Positions 25,916 to 33,820 of a stretch of DNA of 49,497 bases are shown here, piece after piece. A model generated the notes under the pieces. That model was given only the letters and a program-made list of their open reading frames with translations. It was not told the DNA's origin and ran no database searches. The position numbers and the translations under genes were made by a program. The number at the start of each line of letters is the position of its first letter. Position 1 is the first letter of the stretch. This DNA is from Sporomusaceae bacterium (GTDB taxonomy: Bacteria > Bacillota > Negativicutes > Sporomusales > UBA7701): positions 1 to 49,497 of the forward strand of contig JAVKTQ010000021.1 in assembly GCA_031460455.1 (NCBI GenBank), in the 5' to 3' direction.

Positions 25916-26788
25916 TTGCGGGCCGGTAAGGTTGCAGGCGTTCAGCTGATATTCAACAACTGGTTTCTGGCCCTCATCGCCCTGTTCGCTTTTGCCGGAC
26001 TGGCCGGGAAAGCCCTGGCCGTATTTGCCGCGGTGCTGTGGCACGAAGCGGCGCACGCCGCTGCCGCCGCCGCGCTCGGCTACCGGGTGCGGGAAATCGA
26101 GCTCCTGCCCTTCGGGGGCGTTGCCCGCATCGAACAGGCGGATACGGCGGGGGCGGCGAGCGAAATCATAATGGCGGCTGCCGGACCACTTGCCAGCCTG
26201 GTCCTGGCGGCCGCCGTCTATTTGTCGCGACCCGCTTTCCCGGCCCATGCCCTGTGGCTAGATTTCTATTGCCAGGCCAACCTCATGCTGGCGTACTTCA
26301 ACCTCCTGCCTGCCCTGCCTCTTGACGGCGGCCGCATCCTGCGCGCCCTGCTCGCGCTGCGCTGGGACTGGGGCGAAGCCACGACGGCGGTGGCCGGCCT
26401 CGGCAAGCTCCTGGCCGTAATCCTGTCGGTCGCCACAGGGGTGGGGCTGTGGCAGACGGCCACCGTAAACCTGACCTTCCTTGTCGCCGCCGTGTGGCTG
26501 TTCTTTGCCGCCCGCGCCGAAACGGCGGCCGCCGGTTTCCGGGCCATGCGCATCCTGGCCCGCAAGAAAGCCGAACTGACCGCCCGCGGCGTCATGCCGA
26601 CCGTCCACCTCACCGCCCTGGCCACCGTCAAGGTAAGCGAGGTCGTGCGGCTGTTCGGCCCCGAGCAGTACCACGTCGTCCTGGTGGTGGACGGCGATTG
26701 CCGCCTCCGGGGCGCCCTGACCGAAACCGAGGTCTGGGAGGGATGGCCCGGCCGCGGCTTCTCGTCCCGTATCGGGGATTTTTTATGA
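25916..26788 (+). CDS. spoIVFB: SpoIVFB-like site-2 protease (M50)
   Basis: A 290-residue intramembrane metalloprotease with HEAAH at 43-47 and the third zinc ligand D138 in NLLPALPLDGG. About six membrane segments are followed by a C-terminal regulatory (CBS-like) region from about 220 (VMPTVHLTALATVKVSEVVRLF...). In B. subtilis the enzyme cleaves pro-SigK, activating late mother-cell transcription. The TTG start lies 4 bases after the spoIVFA stop. No sigK gene is in the window. Confidence 0.88.
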   Translation: MRAGKVAGVQLIFNNWFLALIALFAFAGLAGKALAVFAAVLWHEAAHAAAAAALGYRVREIELLPFGGVARIEQADTAGAASEIIMAAAGPLASLVLAAAVYLSRPAFPAHALWLDFYCQANLMLAYFNLLPALPLDGGRILRALLALRWDWGEATTAVAGLGKLLAVILSVATGVGLWQTATVNLTFLVAAVWLFFAARAETAAAGFRAMRILARKKAELTARGVMPTVHLTALATVKVSEVVRLFGPEQYHVVLVVDGDCRLRGALTETEVWEGWPGRGFSSRIGDFL

Positions 26789-26983
26789 GCCGATGCAGGA
26801 TTTTCCCCTGCGGCGGGAGAACAACAAAAGACGCCTTTCCCTAAGTATTCCAGCGCTTGCCGGCAAGATTGCCCGCACGGTGAGCGTTCCCCTATGGGAA
26901 AAGCGCGATATGGGAATAATAGCTGTAACTGGACAACGACACACGGCAGGCTGCTTTTGGACAACCTGCCCGCGGAGGATACG

Positions 26984-28837
26984 ATGATAACAATTCCCCC
27001 CGCCGTTTTGAGCCGGGTCGCCAAGCCGGCCCGCTACACCGGCCATGAGCATAACAGCGTCGTCAAGGACCCCGCCGGGGTCGACGCCGCCTTTGCCCTG
27101 GCCTTCCCCGACGTCTACGAGGTGGGCATGTCCCACCTGGGCCTGAAGATCCTCTACCATATCATCAACCGCCGCCCCGACGCCGCGGCGGAAAGGGTGT
27201 ACGCCCCGTGGCCGGACATGGAGGCCGAGATGCGCGCAGCCGGCATCCCGCTCCACACCTTAGAGAGCTTCCGGCCGGTGGGCGAGTTCGACGTCGTCGG
27301 TTTCACCCTCCAGTACGAGCTCAGCTACACCAATATCCTCAACATGCTCGACCTGGCCGGCATCCCGCTGAAGAGCGCCGACCGCGGCGAGGGCCACCCG
27401 CTTATCATCGCCGGCGGGCCGTGCGCCTTCAACGCCGAACCGCTGGCCGACTTCATCGACTTCTTCGTGCTCGGCGAGTCGGAAGAGGCGGTCGACGACG
27501 TGGCCGCGGCCGTCGCGGACTGGAAGAAGGCCGGCAAGCCCGGCGGCCGGCGCGGTTTCCTCGCCAGGGCGGCCGCCATCCCCGGCGTCTACGTCCCGGC
27601 TTTCTACGACGCCGCCTATAACGCCGACGGCACCCTGGCCGCCGTAACCGCCAACCACCCCGCCGCTCCCCCGGTCGTCACCAAACGCGTTGTCGCCGAT
27701 CTAGAGCAGGTCGCCTATCCGACCAAACCGGTGCTGCCTTTCCTCGAAATTATCCACGACCGCATCATGCTCGAGCTTTTCCGCGGCTGCACGCGCGGCT
27801 GCCGCTTCTGCCAGGCCGGCGTCCTCTACCGCCCGGTGCGCGAGCGCAAACCCGAAACGCTCCTCCGGCTGGCGCAGGAGCTTGTCGACAACACCGGCTA
27901 CAGCGAAATATCCCTTACCTCGCTCAGCTCGGCCGACTACTCCTGCCTCAAAGACATCGTCGGCCGCCTTATCGACCAGTTCAAGGACCAGGGCGTGAGC
28001 GTGTCGCTGCCCTCGCTCAGGATCGACAGCTTCTCCATCGAGCTCGCCCAGGAGGTGCAGAAGGTCCGCAAGAGCGGCCTCACCTTCGCCCCCGAGGCCG
28101 GCACTCAGCGCCTGCGCGACGTCATCAACAAAGGCGTCACCGAAAAAGACCTCGAAGAAGCGGTCGGCGCGGCCTTCAGGGCCGGCTGGTCGGGGGTCAA
28201 ACTCTATTTCATGATCGGCCTGCCCACCGAAACCGACGACGACATCAAAGGCATCGCCGCCCTCGCCCGCCGCGTGACCGATATCTACCGCGAGGTGAAG
28301 GGAAAACGGGGCGCCAAGGTATCGGTCAGCGTTTCCTCCTTCGTGCCCAAGCCCCATACCCCGTTTCAGTGGTACGGCCAAAACGACATGGCCGAGCTGG
28401 AACGCAAGCAGCAACTGCTGAAAACGCTTTTCAAAGACCGCAGCGTCTCCTTCAGCTGGCACGACGCCCACGTCAGCTTCCTCGAAGCCGTCTTCGCCCG
28501 CGGCGACCGCCGCCTGGGCGAGGTGCTGCTCGCCGCCTGGCGGCAGGGGGCGAAATTCGACGGCTGGTCCGAGTACTTCAAATTCGCTCTGTGGCAGGAG
28601 GCCTTCCGCGAGGCGGGCGTCGACCCGCATTTCTACGCCGGGCGCGAACGGACCGCCGACGAAGTTCTGCCCTGGGACCACCTCAGCGCCGGCGTGGACA
28701 AAGCCTTCCTTGAGCGCGAATACCGCCAGGCCCTAGATGCAGCCCCGACCGCCGACTGCCGGCGGGGCGACTGCAGTGTGTGCGGCGTCTGCCAGGGGCT
28801 GGGCGTCGACATCATCGACTGGGGGGCATCGTCATGA
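26984..28837 (+). CDS. B12-binding-domain/radical SAM protein, TIGR03960 family
   Basis: A 617-residue protein. The N-terminal cobalamin-binding-like (Rossmann) region is at about 30-190. The radical-SAM core starts with CTRGCRFCQAG (C-x3-C-x2-C, about residue 266), and a cysteine-bearing tail (CRRGDCSVCGVCQ) ends it. It overlaps the DUF2344 gene by 4 bases; the two are fused in some genomes and probably act together, plausibly on RNA given the RNase G neighbour. The reaction is not established. ATG 26984 follows CGGAGGAT; the longer open frame has no ribosome site. Confidence 0.9.
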   Translation: MITIPPAVLSRVAKPARYTGHEHNSVVKDPAGVDAAFALAFPDVYEVGMSHLGLKILYHIINRRPDAAAERVYAPWPDMEAEMRAAGIPLHTLESFRPVGEFDVVGFTLQYELSYTNILNMLDLAGIPLKSADRGEGHPLIIAGGPCAFNAEPLADFIDFFVLGESEEAVDDVAAAVADWKKAGKPGGRRGFLARAAAIPGVYVPAFYDAAYNADGTLAAVTANHPAAPPVVTKRVVADLEQVAYPTKPVLPFLEIIHDRIMLELFRGCTRGCRFCQAGVLYRPVRERKPETLLRLAQELVDNTGYSEISLTSLSSADYSCLKDIVGRLIDQFKDQGVSVSLPSLRIDSFSIELAQEVQKVRKSGLTFAPEAGTQRLRDVINKGVTEKDLEEAVGAAFRAGWSGVKLYFMIGLPTETDDDIKGIAALARRVTDIYREVKGKRGAKVSVSVSSFVPKPHTPFQWYGQNDMAELERKQQLLKTLFKDRSVSFSWHDAHVSFLEAVFARGDRRLGEVLLAAWRQGAKFDGWSEYFKFALWQEAFREAGVDPHFYAGRERTADEVLPWDHLSAGVDKAFLEREYRQALDAAPTADCRRGDCSVCGVCQGLGVDIIDWGASS

Positions 28838-29532
28838 GCGTCAAATACCGGCTGGCGATCACCAAAGGCGAAGCGGTCCGCTATGTATCCCACCTCGACT
28901 ACATGCGCTCCATCGAGCGGGCCGTCAGGCGGACCAAACTGCCGGCCGCCTATTCGGAAGGTTTCAACCCCCATATGAAGATCGCCTTCGCCTCGGCCCT
29001 GTCGGTCGGCGTGGCCAGCGAAGCGGAATACATGGATATCGAGCTGACGGGCGACGTGGATCCGGCCGCCATGGGCGAAGCCCTGGCGAGCCAGCTGCCT
29101 CCCGGCATCGCCGTGGGGCGTTTCAGGCAGATACCCGCCACCGGATACCCCGCCCTCATGGCGGTCGTCAACCTCGCCGCCTACCGCATCAGACTGCCGC
29201 TGCCCGCCGGGACGGCCGGCGACGCCATAGAGGCTATTGGACGCTTCAACGCCGCGGCTGTCGTGACTTATATCAAGGAGAATCCCAAGGGCAAAAAGGA
29301 GATCGACGTCAAGACCTATGTCCGTGAAGTCGCGGCGACTCCCGTCGCGGACGGCCTGGAGCTCGCCGTCGAGGTCAGAATTACCCCGACCGGCAGCATA
29401 AAGCCGACCGAAGTGATAAAGGTGCTTGTAGAAAAATTTGGCCTGCCCGCCGATCCGGACACCGCGCTCGTCACCCGCACCGGCCTTTTCGTCGCCGACG
29501 GGAACAGCCGCATTTCACCACTGGATATTTAG
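28834..29532 (+). CDS. TIGR03936-family radical-SAM-associated protein (DUF2344)
   Basis: A 232-residue partner of the preceding radical SAM protein. The family N-terminus YRLAITKGEAVRYVSHLDYM and SEGFNPHMKIAFASALSVGV (about 42-61) are clear. The start overlaps the upstream stop (ATGA), giving translational coupling. It is usually found between the TIGR03960 gene and rng/rplU, as here. The function is unknown; an RNA-modification role is inference from context. Confidence 0.88.
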   Translation: MSVKYRLAITKGEAVRYVSHLDYMRSIERAVRRTKLPAAYSEGFNPHMKIAFASALSVGVASEAEYMDIELTGDVDPAAMGEALASQLPPGIAVGRFRQIPATGYPALMAVVNLAAYRIRLPLPAGTAGDAIEAIGRFNAAAVVTYIKENPKGKKEIDVKTYVREVAATPVADGLELAVEVRITPTGSIKPTEVIKVLVEKFGLPADPDTALVTRTGLFVADGNSRISPLDI

Positions 29533-29557
29533 CGGGAAGCCAAGGGAGAAAGGGAAA

Positions 29558-30991
29558 ATGGCCAAGACAATTATCGTCAACGCCGTGCCCGAGGAGACCA
29601 GGATGGCCCTTATCGAGGACGGCGAACTGGCCGAGGTCGCGATCGAGAGGACCCAGAGCGGCCACATCGTCGGCAGCATCTACAAGGGAAAAATCCAGAA
29701 CGTCCTGCCCGGCATGCAGGCGGTGTTCGTCGACATCGGCCGCGAACGCAACGCCTTCCTGTACGTCGGCGACCTCGGCGGCAAGACCCGCCGCAAGGGC
29801 GAGACCTACACCACCGGCCGGGAGCTCGTCGTCCAGGTGGCCAAGGAGGCAATCGGCAGCAAAGGGCCGCGCCTCACCACCCACCTCACCCTGCCGGGAC
29901 GCTACGTTGTGCTCATGCCCACCGTCGACTTTGTCGGCGTATCGCGGCGCATCGGCACGGCCGACGAGCGCAAGCGCCTCAAAGACCTGGCCGCCAAGGT
30001 ACGGCCGAAAGGCATGGGCCTGGTGGTGCGCACCGTCGCCGAAGGCCGCAGCGAGGACGACCTGCGCAAGGACTGCGAATATCTCGTCAACCTGTGGAAA
30101 TCCCTGGCGGCGCGCAGCAAGATGGTCAAAGCGCCGGCCCTCCTCTACCGCGACGTCGACCTCCTCATCCGCATCGTCCGCGATTACTTCAGCGACGATG
30201 TCGAAAAATTCGTCCTCGACAACCGCGAGGCCCACACCCGCGTGGCCGAGCTGCTGCGGGCCGTCTCCCCCGAACTGCTGCCCCGCCTGGAGCTTTACGA
30301 GGGCGACGAGGACATATTCGCCCGCTACCGCCTGGAGGGGGAGGTGGAGAAGCTCAGCATGCGGCGGGTCGACCTCAAATGCGGCGGCTACATCGTCATC
30401 GACCGCACCGAGGCCCTGACCGTCATCGACGTCAACACCGGCAAGTTCGTCGGCAAAACCAGGCTGGCCGACACCGTCTTCGCGGTCAACATGGAGGCCG
30501 CCGCCGAAATCGCCCGCCAGCTGCGTCTCCGCGACATCGGCGGCATCATCGTCTGCGACTTCATCGATATGGACCGCGAACAGCACAAGCAGGCCGTGCT
30601 CACCGCCCTCAACGAAAACCTCCGCAAGGACCGCACCCGCACCAACGTCGTCGGTCTCACCGGCCTCGGCCTGGTCGAGATGACCCGCAAAAAGGTCCGC
30701 CAGGACATAACCACCGTCCTTAACAGCCAGTGTCCGTGCTGCGAGGGCCGCGGCTTCGTCCGCTCGCCGGATACGGTGGCCGCCGCCGTAAGGCGCCAGC
30801 TCCGCCAGATAGGCAAAGCCCAGCCGGCCGCCCACGGCCGCGTCGTCGTCCAGGTGCATCCCCGCGTCGCCGAAGAGCTGCAGCGGCCGGGGGAAGTCGA
30901 GCGCCTGTCCCAGGAAACGGCCCGCAGGATCACCGTCGAAGCGGTTGCCGACATGGACATGGAGGCATACTCGGTCATTAACAAGGATTAA
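29558..30991 (+). CDS. rng: Ribonuclease G/E family endoribonuclease
   Basis: A 477-residue enzyme that processes rRNA and mRNA. The S1 domain is at about 36-110 (GSIYKGKIQNVLPGMQAVFVDIG). The DNase-I-like catalytic region holds VIDVNTGKFVG and CDFIDMD, whose aspartates bind Mg2+. The Zn-link CPCCEGRG (about 391-398) mediates dimerisation. It lacks the long C-terminal degradosome scaffold, so it is RNase G-like. ATG 29558 follows AGGGAGAAAGGG. Confidence 0.93.
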   Translation: MAKTIIVNAVPEETRMALIEDGELAEVAIERTQSGHIVGSIYKGKIQNVLPGMQAVFVDIGRERNAFLYVGDLGGKTRRKGETYTTGRELVVQVAKEAIGSKGPRLTTHLTLPGRYVVLMPTVDFVGVSRRIGTADERKRLKDLAAKVRPKGMGLVVRTVAEGRSEDDLRKDCEYLVNLWKSLAARSKMVKAPALLYRDVDLLIRIVRDYFSDDVEKFVLDNREAHTRVAELLRAVSPELLPRLELYEGDEDIFARYRLEGEVEKLSMRRVDLKCGGYIVIDRTEALTVIDVNTGKFVGKTRLADTVFAVNMEAAAEIARQLRLRDIGGIIVCDFIDMDREQHKQAVLTALNENLRKDRTRTNVVGLTGLGLVEMTRKKVRQDITTVLNSQCPCCEGRGFVRSPDTVAAAVRRQLRQIGKAQPAAHGRVVVQVHPRVAEELQRPGEVERLSQETARRITVEAVADMDMEAYSVINKD

Positions 30992-31020
30992 TTGACAATC
31001 TTTCCGTACTATGATAAAAT
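30992..31020 (+). promoter_or_regulatory. Strong SigA promoter of the rplU operon
   Basis: TTGACA (30992-30997), 17 bases, TAAAAT (31015-31020), with TGA extending the -10. It overlaps the end of rng. Confidence 0.85.
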
Positions 31021-31026
31021 TTTATT

Positions 31027-31149
31027 CCGTAGGCGGCTAAGCCCGCCAATGGTTCCCGAAACCGCTCGGAAAAGGCTCTAGAAATCTCTTAGGCTGGTTA
31101 TCAAAAGCCGTAGAGTGCCTTCGATGGCGAGTCCAACTAATGCTGGGAG
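31027..31149 (+). promoter_or_regulatory. Putative ribosomal protein L21 leader RNA
   Basis: About 130 untranslated bases separate the promoter from rplU. They contain GGCGG-CCGCC and GGTT-AACC hairpins, then a larger stem CTCTA...TAGAG enclosing GGCT...AGCC, and a final unpaired stretch before GGGAGGTG. Firmicutes carry an autoregulatory L21 leader (Rfam L21_leader) at exactly this place; the assignment rests on position and foldability. Confidence 0.6.
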
Positions 31150-31157
31150 GTGTAAAT

Positions 31158-31472
31158 GTGGTATACGCAATCATTGAGACCGGCGGTAAACAGTATCGCG
31201 TCAGCGAAGGCGACGAGGTGCTCGTCGAGAAGCTGGAAATTGGCGAAGGCGACTCCGTGACCTTCGACCGCGTTCTGGCCGTCGTCAAAAAAGGCGAACT
31301 GGTCGTAGGCACGCCGGTAGTTTCCGGCGCCAAAGTCACCGGCAAGGTAGTCGAGCACGGCAAAGGCAAGAAGATTCTCGTCTTCAAGTACAAAGCCAAG
31401 TCCAACTATCGCCGCCGTCAGGGCCATCGCCAACCGTTCACCAAGGTTGTCATCGAAAAAATCAAAGCCTAA
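31158..31472 (+). CDS. rplU: 50S ribosomal protein L21
   Basis: A 104-residue L21. The family N-terminus [17 protein letters not shown] and the C-terminal signature [17 protein letters not shown] are present. It has a GTG start after GGGAGGTG. First gene of rplU-prp-rpmA. It binds 23S rRNA with L20 in the large subunit. Confidence 0.97.
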   Translation: MVYAIIETGGKQYRVSEGDEVLVEKLEIGEGDSVTFDRVLAVVKKGELVVGTPVVSGAKVTGKVVEHGKGKKILVFKYKAKSNYRRRQGHRQPFTKVVIEKIKA

Positions 31473-31473
31473 C

Positions 31474-31794
31474 ATGGTCAGGATCGACATCTACCGCGAC
31501 GCCGCCGGCGCCATCGCCGCTTTTGCGGTCAACGGGCACGCCGGCACCGCCCCGCACGGACAGGATATCGTCTGCGCAGGCGTGGCGGCCCTCACCCAGA
31601 CAGCGGTGCTGGGGCTGGAAAGGCACCTCAGACGGGATATCGACCTGGACATCGGTTCCGGCAAACTGATACTTAAACTCAAAGGCGCCGCCGACGCGTC
31701 GACGGACGCCATCCTGGAAACAATGCTCCTCGGCCTGGCCGAGATCGCGAAACAAAGTCCGCAGAGTGTTCGCATAACCGAACACAGGAGGTGA
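31474..31794 (+). CDS. prp: Ribosomal-processing cysteine protease Prp
   Basis: A 106-residue YsxB/Prp protease that removes the N-terminal extension of L27. The catalytic dyad is visible at the positions known from S. aureus Prp: H22 in VNGHAG and C34 in DIVCAG. ATG 31474 follows directly on the rplU stop without its own obvious ribosome site, suggesting coupled translation. The substrate rpmA is the next gene. Confidence 0.93.
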   Translation: MVRIDIYRDAAGAIAAFAVNGHAGTAPHGQDIVCAGVAALTQTAVLGLERHLRRDIDLDIGSGKLILKLKGAADASTDAILETMLLGLAEIAKQSPQSVRITEHRR

Positions 31795-31799
31795 AGGCA

Positions 31800-32093
31800 A
31801 TGTTCAAATTCGATCTTCAACTGTTTGCCCATAAAAAAGGCGTCGGCAGCTCGCGCAACGGCCGCGACAGCGAGTCCAAACGCCTTGGCGTGAAACGCCA
31901 CGACGGCCAGGTAGTGACCGCCGGCAGCATCCTCGTCCGCCAGCGCGGCACCCACTTCCACCCCGGCAAGAACGTCGGCATCGGCAGGGACGACACCCTG
32001 TTCGCGACAGTCTCCGGCAAGGTGGCCTTCGAGCGCAAAGGCCGCGATAACCGGCAGATCAGCGTTTACCCGGTAGAAGAAGCAGTAATGTAG
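31800..32093 (+). CDS. rpmA: 50S ribosomal protein L27 with cleavable N-terminus
   Basis: A 97-residue L27. It begins [14 protein letters not shown], which matches the Prp recognition motif; cleavage is expected between F9 and A10 to expose the mature AHKKG end that reaches the peptidyl-transferase centre. The mature part [19 protein letters not shown] is canonical. AGGAGGTG precedes the ATG, overlapping the prp stop region. A terminator follows. Confidence 0.97.
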   Translation: MFKFDLQLFAHKKGVGSSRNGRDSESKRLGVKRHDGQVVTAGSILVRQRGTHFHPGKNVGIGRDDTLFATVSGKVAFERKGRDNRQISVYPVEEAVM

Positions 32094-32100
32094 TAACCTG

Positions 32101-32135
32101 AGTGCCCGCGGTAAAGCCGCGGGCACTGTAATTTT
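32101..32135 (+). terminator. Intrinsic terminator after rpmA
   Basis: AGTGCCCGCGG pairs exactly with CCGCGGGCACT around a 5-base loop, followed by GTAATTTT. The T tract is interrupted, so read-through into spo0B is possible. Confidence 0.75.
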
Positions 32136-32196
32136 GCAGGATTTTTGCCTTGACGGCGCGAAGGGTAACATACTGTTTCGCCGGGAGGTGGAGCCC

Positions 32197-32415
32197 ATGG
32201 CTGACGACGTTTGCGAGGAACTGGTAAAAGCGCTCAGGGCGCAGCGCCACGATTTCATCAACCACATCCAGGTAGTCCACGCACTGCTCCAGCTCGGCCG
32301 GACCGAAAGGGCCCTCGCCTACCTCGACGACCTGGCCAAAGACCCCGAGCTCGTAGCCGGGCCGCTCCGCCAGCACACCAGGCAGCCTGACTGCCGACGC
32401 ACCGCAGGCTTATAA
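32197..32415 (+). CDS. Short Spo0B-like (SPOB_a helical hairpin) protein
   Basis: A 72-residue protein. Residues 8-47 (LVKALRAQRHDFINHIQVV...) match the alpha-helical hairpin of Spo0B/sensor-kinase dimerisation domains, with the phosphorylatable histidine at H18 in RHDF. In B. subtilis the spo0B phosphotransferase gene lies at this same site, between rpmA and obg. The C-terminal ATPase-like domain of Spo0B is absent; the tail (HTRQPDCRRTAGL) is unstructured. It may be a minimal phosphotransferase, a dimerisation module or a decayed gene. GGGAGGTG supports ATG 32197. Confidence 0.75.
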   Translation: MADDVCEELVKALRAQRHDFINHIQVVHALLQLGRTERALAYLDDLAKDPELVAGPLRQHTRQPDCRRTAGL

Positions 32416-32417
32416 AA

Positions 32418-32447
32418 TTGCGCCCGCTGGCATATATTACATACAAT
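32418..32447 (+). promoter_or_regulatory. Probable SigA promoter of obgE
   Basis: TTGCGC (32418-32423), 18 bases, TACAAT (32442-32447), 29 bases before the obgE ATG. Confidence 0.5.
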
Positions 32448-32476
32448 GCGACGTTTTAAGAAATAAAGGTGATTCG

Positions 32477-33748
32477 ATGTTCATAGACCGGGCAAAAATC
32501 CATGTCAAAGCCGGCGACGGCGGCGACGGCATGTCCAGCTTCCGCCGCGAGAAGTTCGTTCCCAAGGGCGGCCCCAGCGGCGGCGACGGCGGCCGCGGCG
32601 GCGATGTCGTGCTTGTCGTCGACTCCAGCCTCAACACCCTCATCGATTTCCGCTACAAGCGCAAATTCAAGGCTGATTCGGGCGACAAGGGCCAGACCAG
32701 CAACATGTTCGGCCGTCAGGCCGACAACCTCTATATCAAGGTGCCGCCGGGAACGGTGGTGCGCGACGAAGCCAGCGGCGAGGTTCTCGGCGACCTGACC
32801 GCAGAGGGCCAGGAACTGGTGGCCGCCAAGGGCGGACGCGGCGGGCGGGGCAACGCCCGCTTCGTGTCCAGCGTCCACCGCGCCCCCACATTCGCCGAGC
32901 ATGGCGAGCCGGGCGACGAGCGCGGCCTGCTTCTTGAGCTCAAAGTGCTGGCCGACGTCGGCCTGGTTGGCTACCCCAGCGTCGGCAAGTCCAGCCTCCT
33001 GGCAAGAGTTTCCGCCGCCAAACCCGAGATTGCCGCCTACCATTTCACCACCCTCACGCCGGTGCTCGGCGTGGTCAGCGTGCGGGAGGGCCAGAGCTTC
33101 GTGCTGGCCGACATCCCCGGCCTGATCGAGGGCGCCCACGAGGGCAAGGGCCTCGGCCACGACTTCCTTCGCCACGTCGAAAGGACGCGGATCATAATCC
33201 ATGTCCTCGACGTGTCCGGCCAGGAAGGCCGCGACCCGATCGACGATTATAACAAGATCAACGACGAGCTCAAGCTGTACAGCGAACGCCTCGCATCGCG
33301 GCCGCAGATCGTGGCCGCCAACAAGATGGACCTGCCGGAAGCGCGGGAGAACTACCCGCGGGTAGCCGGGCACATGGCCAAGGAAGGGCGGGAGATATTC
33401 CCCGTCTCCGCCGCCACCGGCGACGGCCTGCCTGCGCTGCTGGACAGAGCCTTTGCCCTGCTGGCCGAATACAAGGACGAGCCTGCCCCGACTGTCGACA
33501 CCGTCGTCTACACCGCCAAAGCGGAAGAGCCTTTCACCGTCAGGCGCGACGACGACGGCGCCTATGTCGTCGAGGGCAAAGAGATCGAGAAAATCGTCGC
33601 CATGACCAACTTCGCCAACGACGAAGCCCTCCGCCGGTTCCAGCTTGCCTGGCGGCGGATCGGCATCGAAACCGAGCTCAAGGAGCGGGGCATCAAGGAA
33701 GGCGACACCGTCCGCATCAGAGGTGCGGAGTTCGAATTCAAAGAATAA
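32477..33748 (+). CDS. obgE: GTPase Obg/CgtA
   Basis: A 423-residue ribosome-assembly GTPase. The N-terminal glycine-rich Obg fold is at 1-158 (GGPSGGDGGRGGDVV). The G domain has G1 GYPSVGKSS at 165-173, G3 DIPGLIEGA, and G4 NKMD. The C-terminal OCT domain starts near 340 (YTAKAEEPFTVRRDDD). It acts in 50S maturation and stress control, and in Bacillus in sporulation initiation. Length and domain order are standard. Confidence 0.97.
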   Translation: MFIDRAKIHVKAGDGGDGMSSFRREKFVPKGGPSGGDGGRGGDVVLVVDSSLNTLIDFRYKRKFKADSGDKGQTSNMFGRQADNLYIKVPPGTVVRDEASGEVLGDLTAEGQELVAAKGGRGGRGNARFVSSVHRAPTFAEHGEPGDERGLLLELKVLADVGLVGYPSVGKSSLLARVSAAKPEIAAYHFTTLTPVLGVVSVREGQSFVLADIPGLIEGAHEGKGLGHDFLRHVERTRIIIHVLDVSGQEGRDPIDDYNKINDELKLYSERLASRPQIVAANKMDLPEARENYPRVAGHMAKEGREIFPVSAATGDGLPALLDRAFALLAEYKDEPAPTVDTVVYTAKAEEPFTVRRDDDGAYVVEGKEIEKIVAMTNFANDEALRRFQLAWRRIGIETELKERGIKEGDTVRIRGAEFEFKE

Positions 33749-33757
33749 TAAGAGAGA

Positions 33758-33799
33758 CCCCAGACGCTGAAAAACGACGAAGTTTTTCAGCGCCTGGGG
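33758..33799 (+). other. Strong intercistronic hairpin between obgE and yhbY
   Basis: CCCCAG (33758-33763), one mismatch, then CGCTGAAAAAC pair with GTTTTTCAGCG and CTGGGG around a 6-base GACGAA loop, giving 17 pairs of 18. No T tract follows, so it is not a standard terminator. It ends about 20 bases before the yhbY start and could be an mRNA-processing or translation-control element. Confidence 0.65.
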
Positions 33800-33820
33800 A
33801 GGGGAAGGCGCGGTGAGCTC

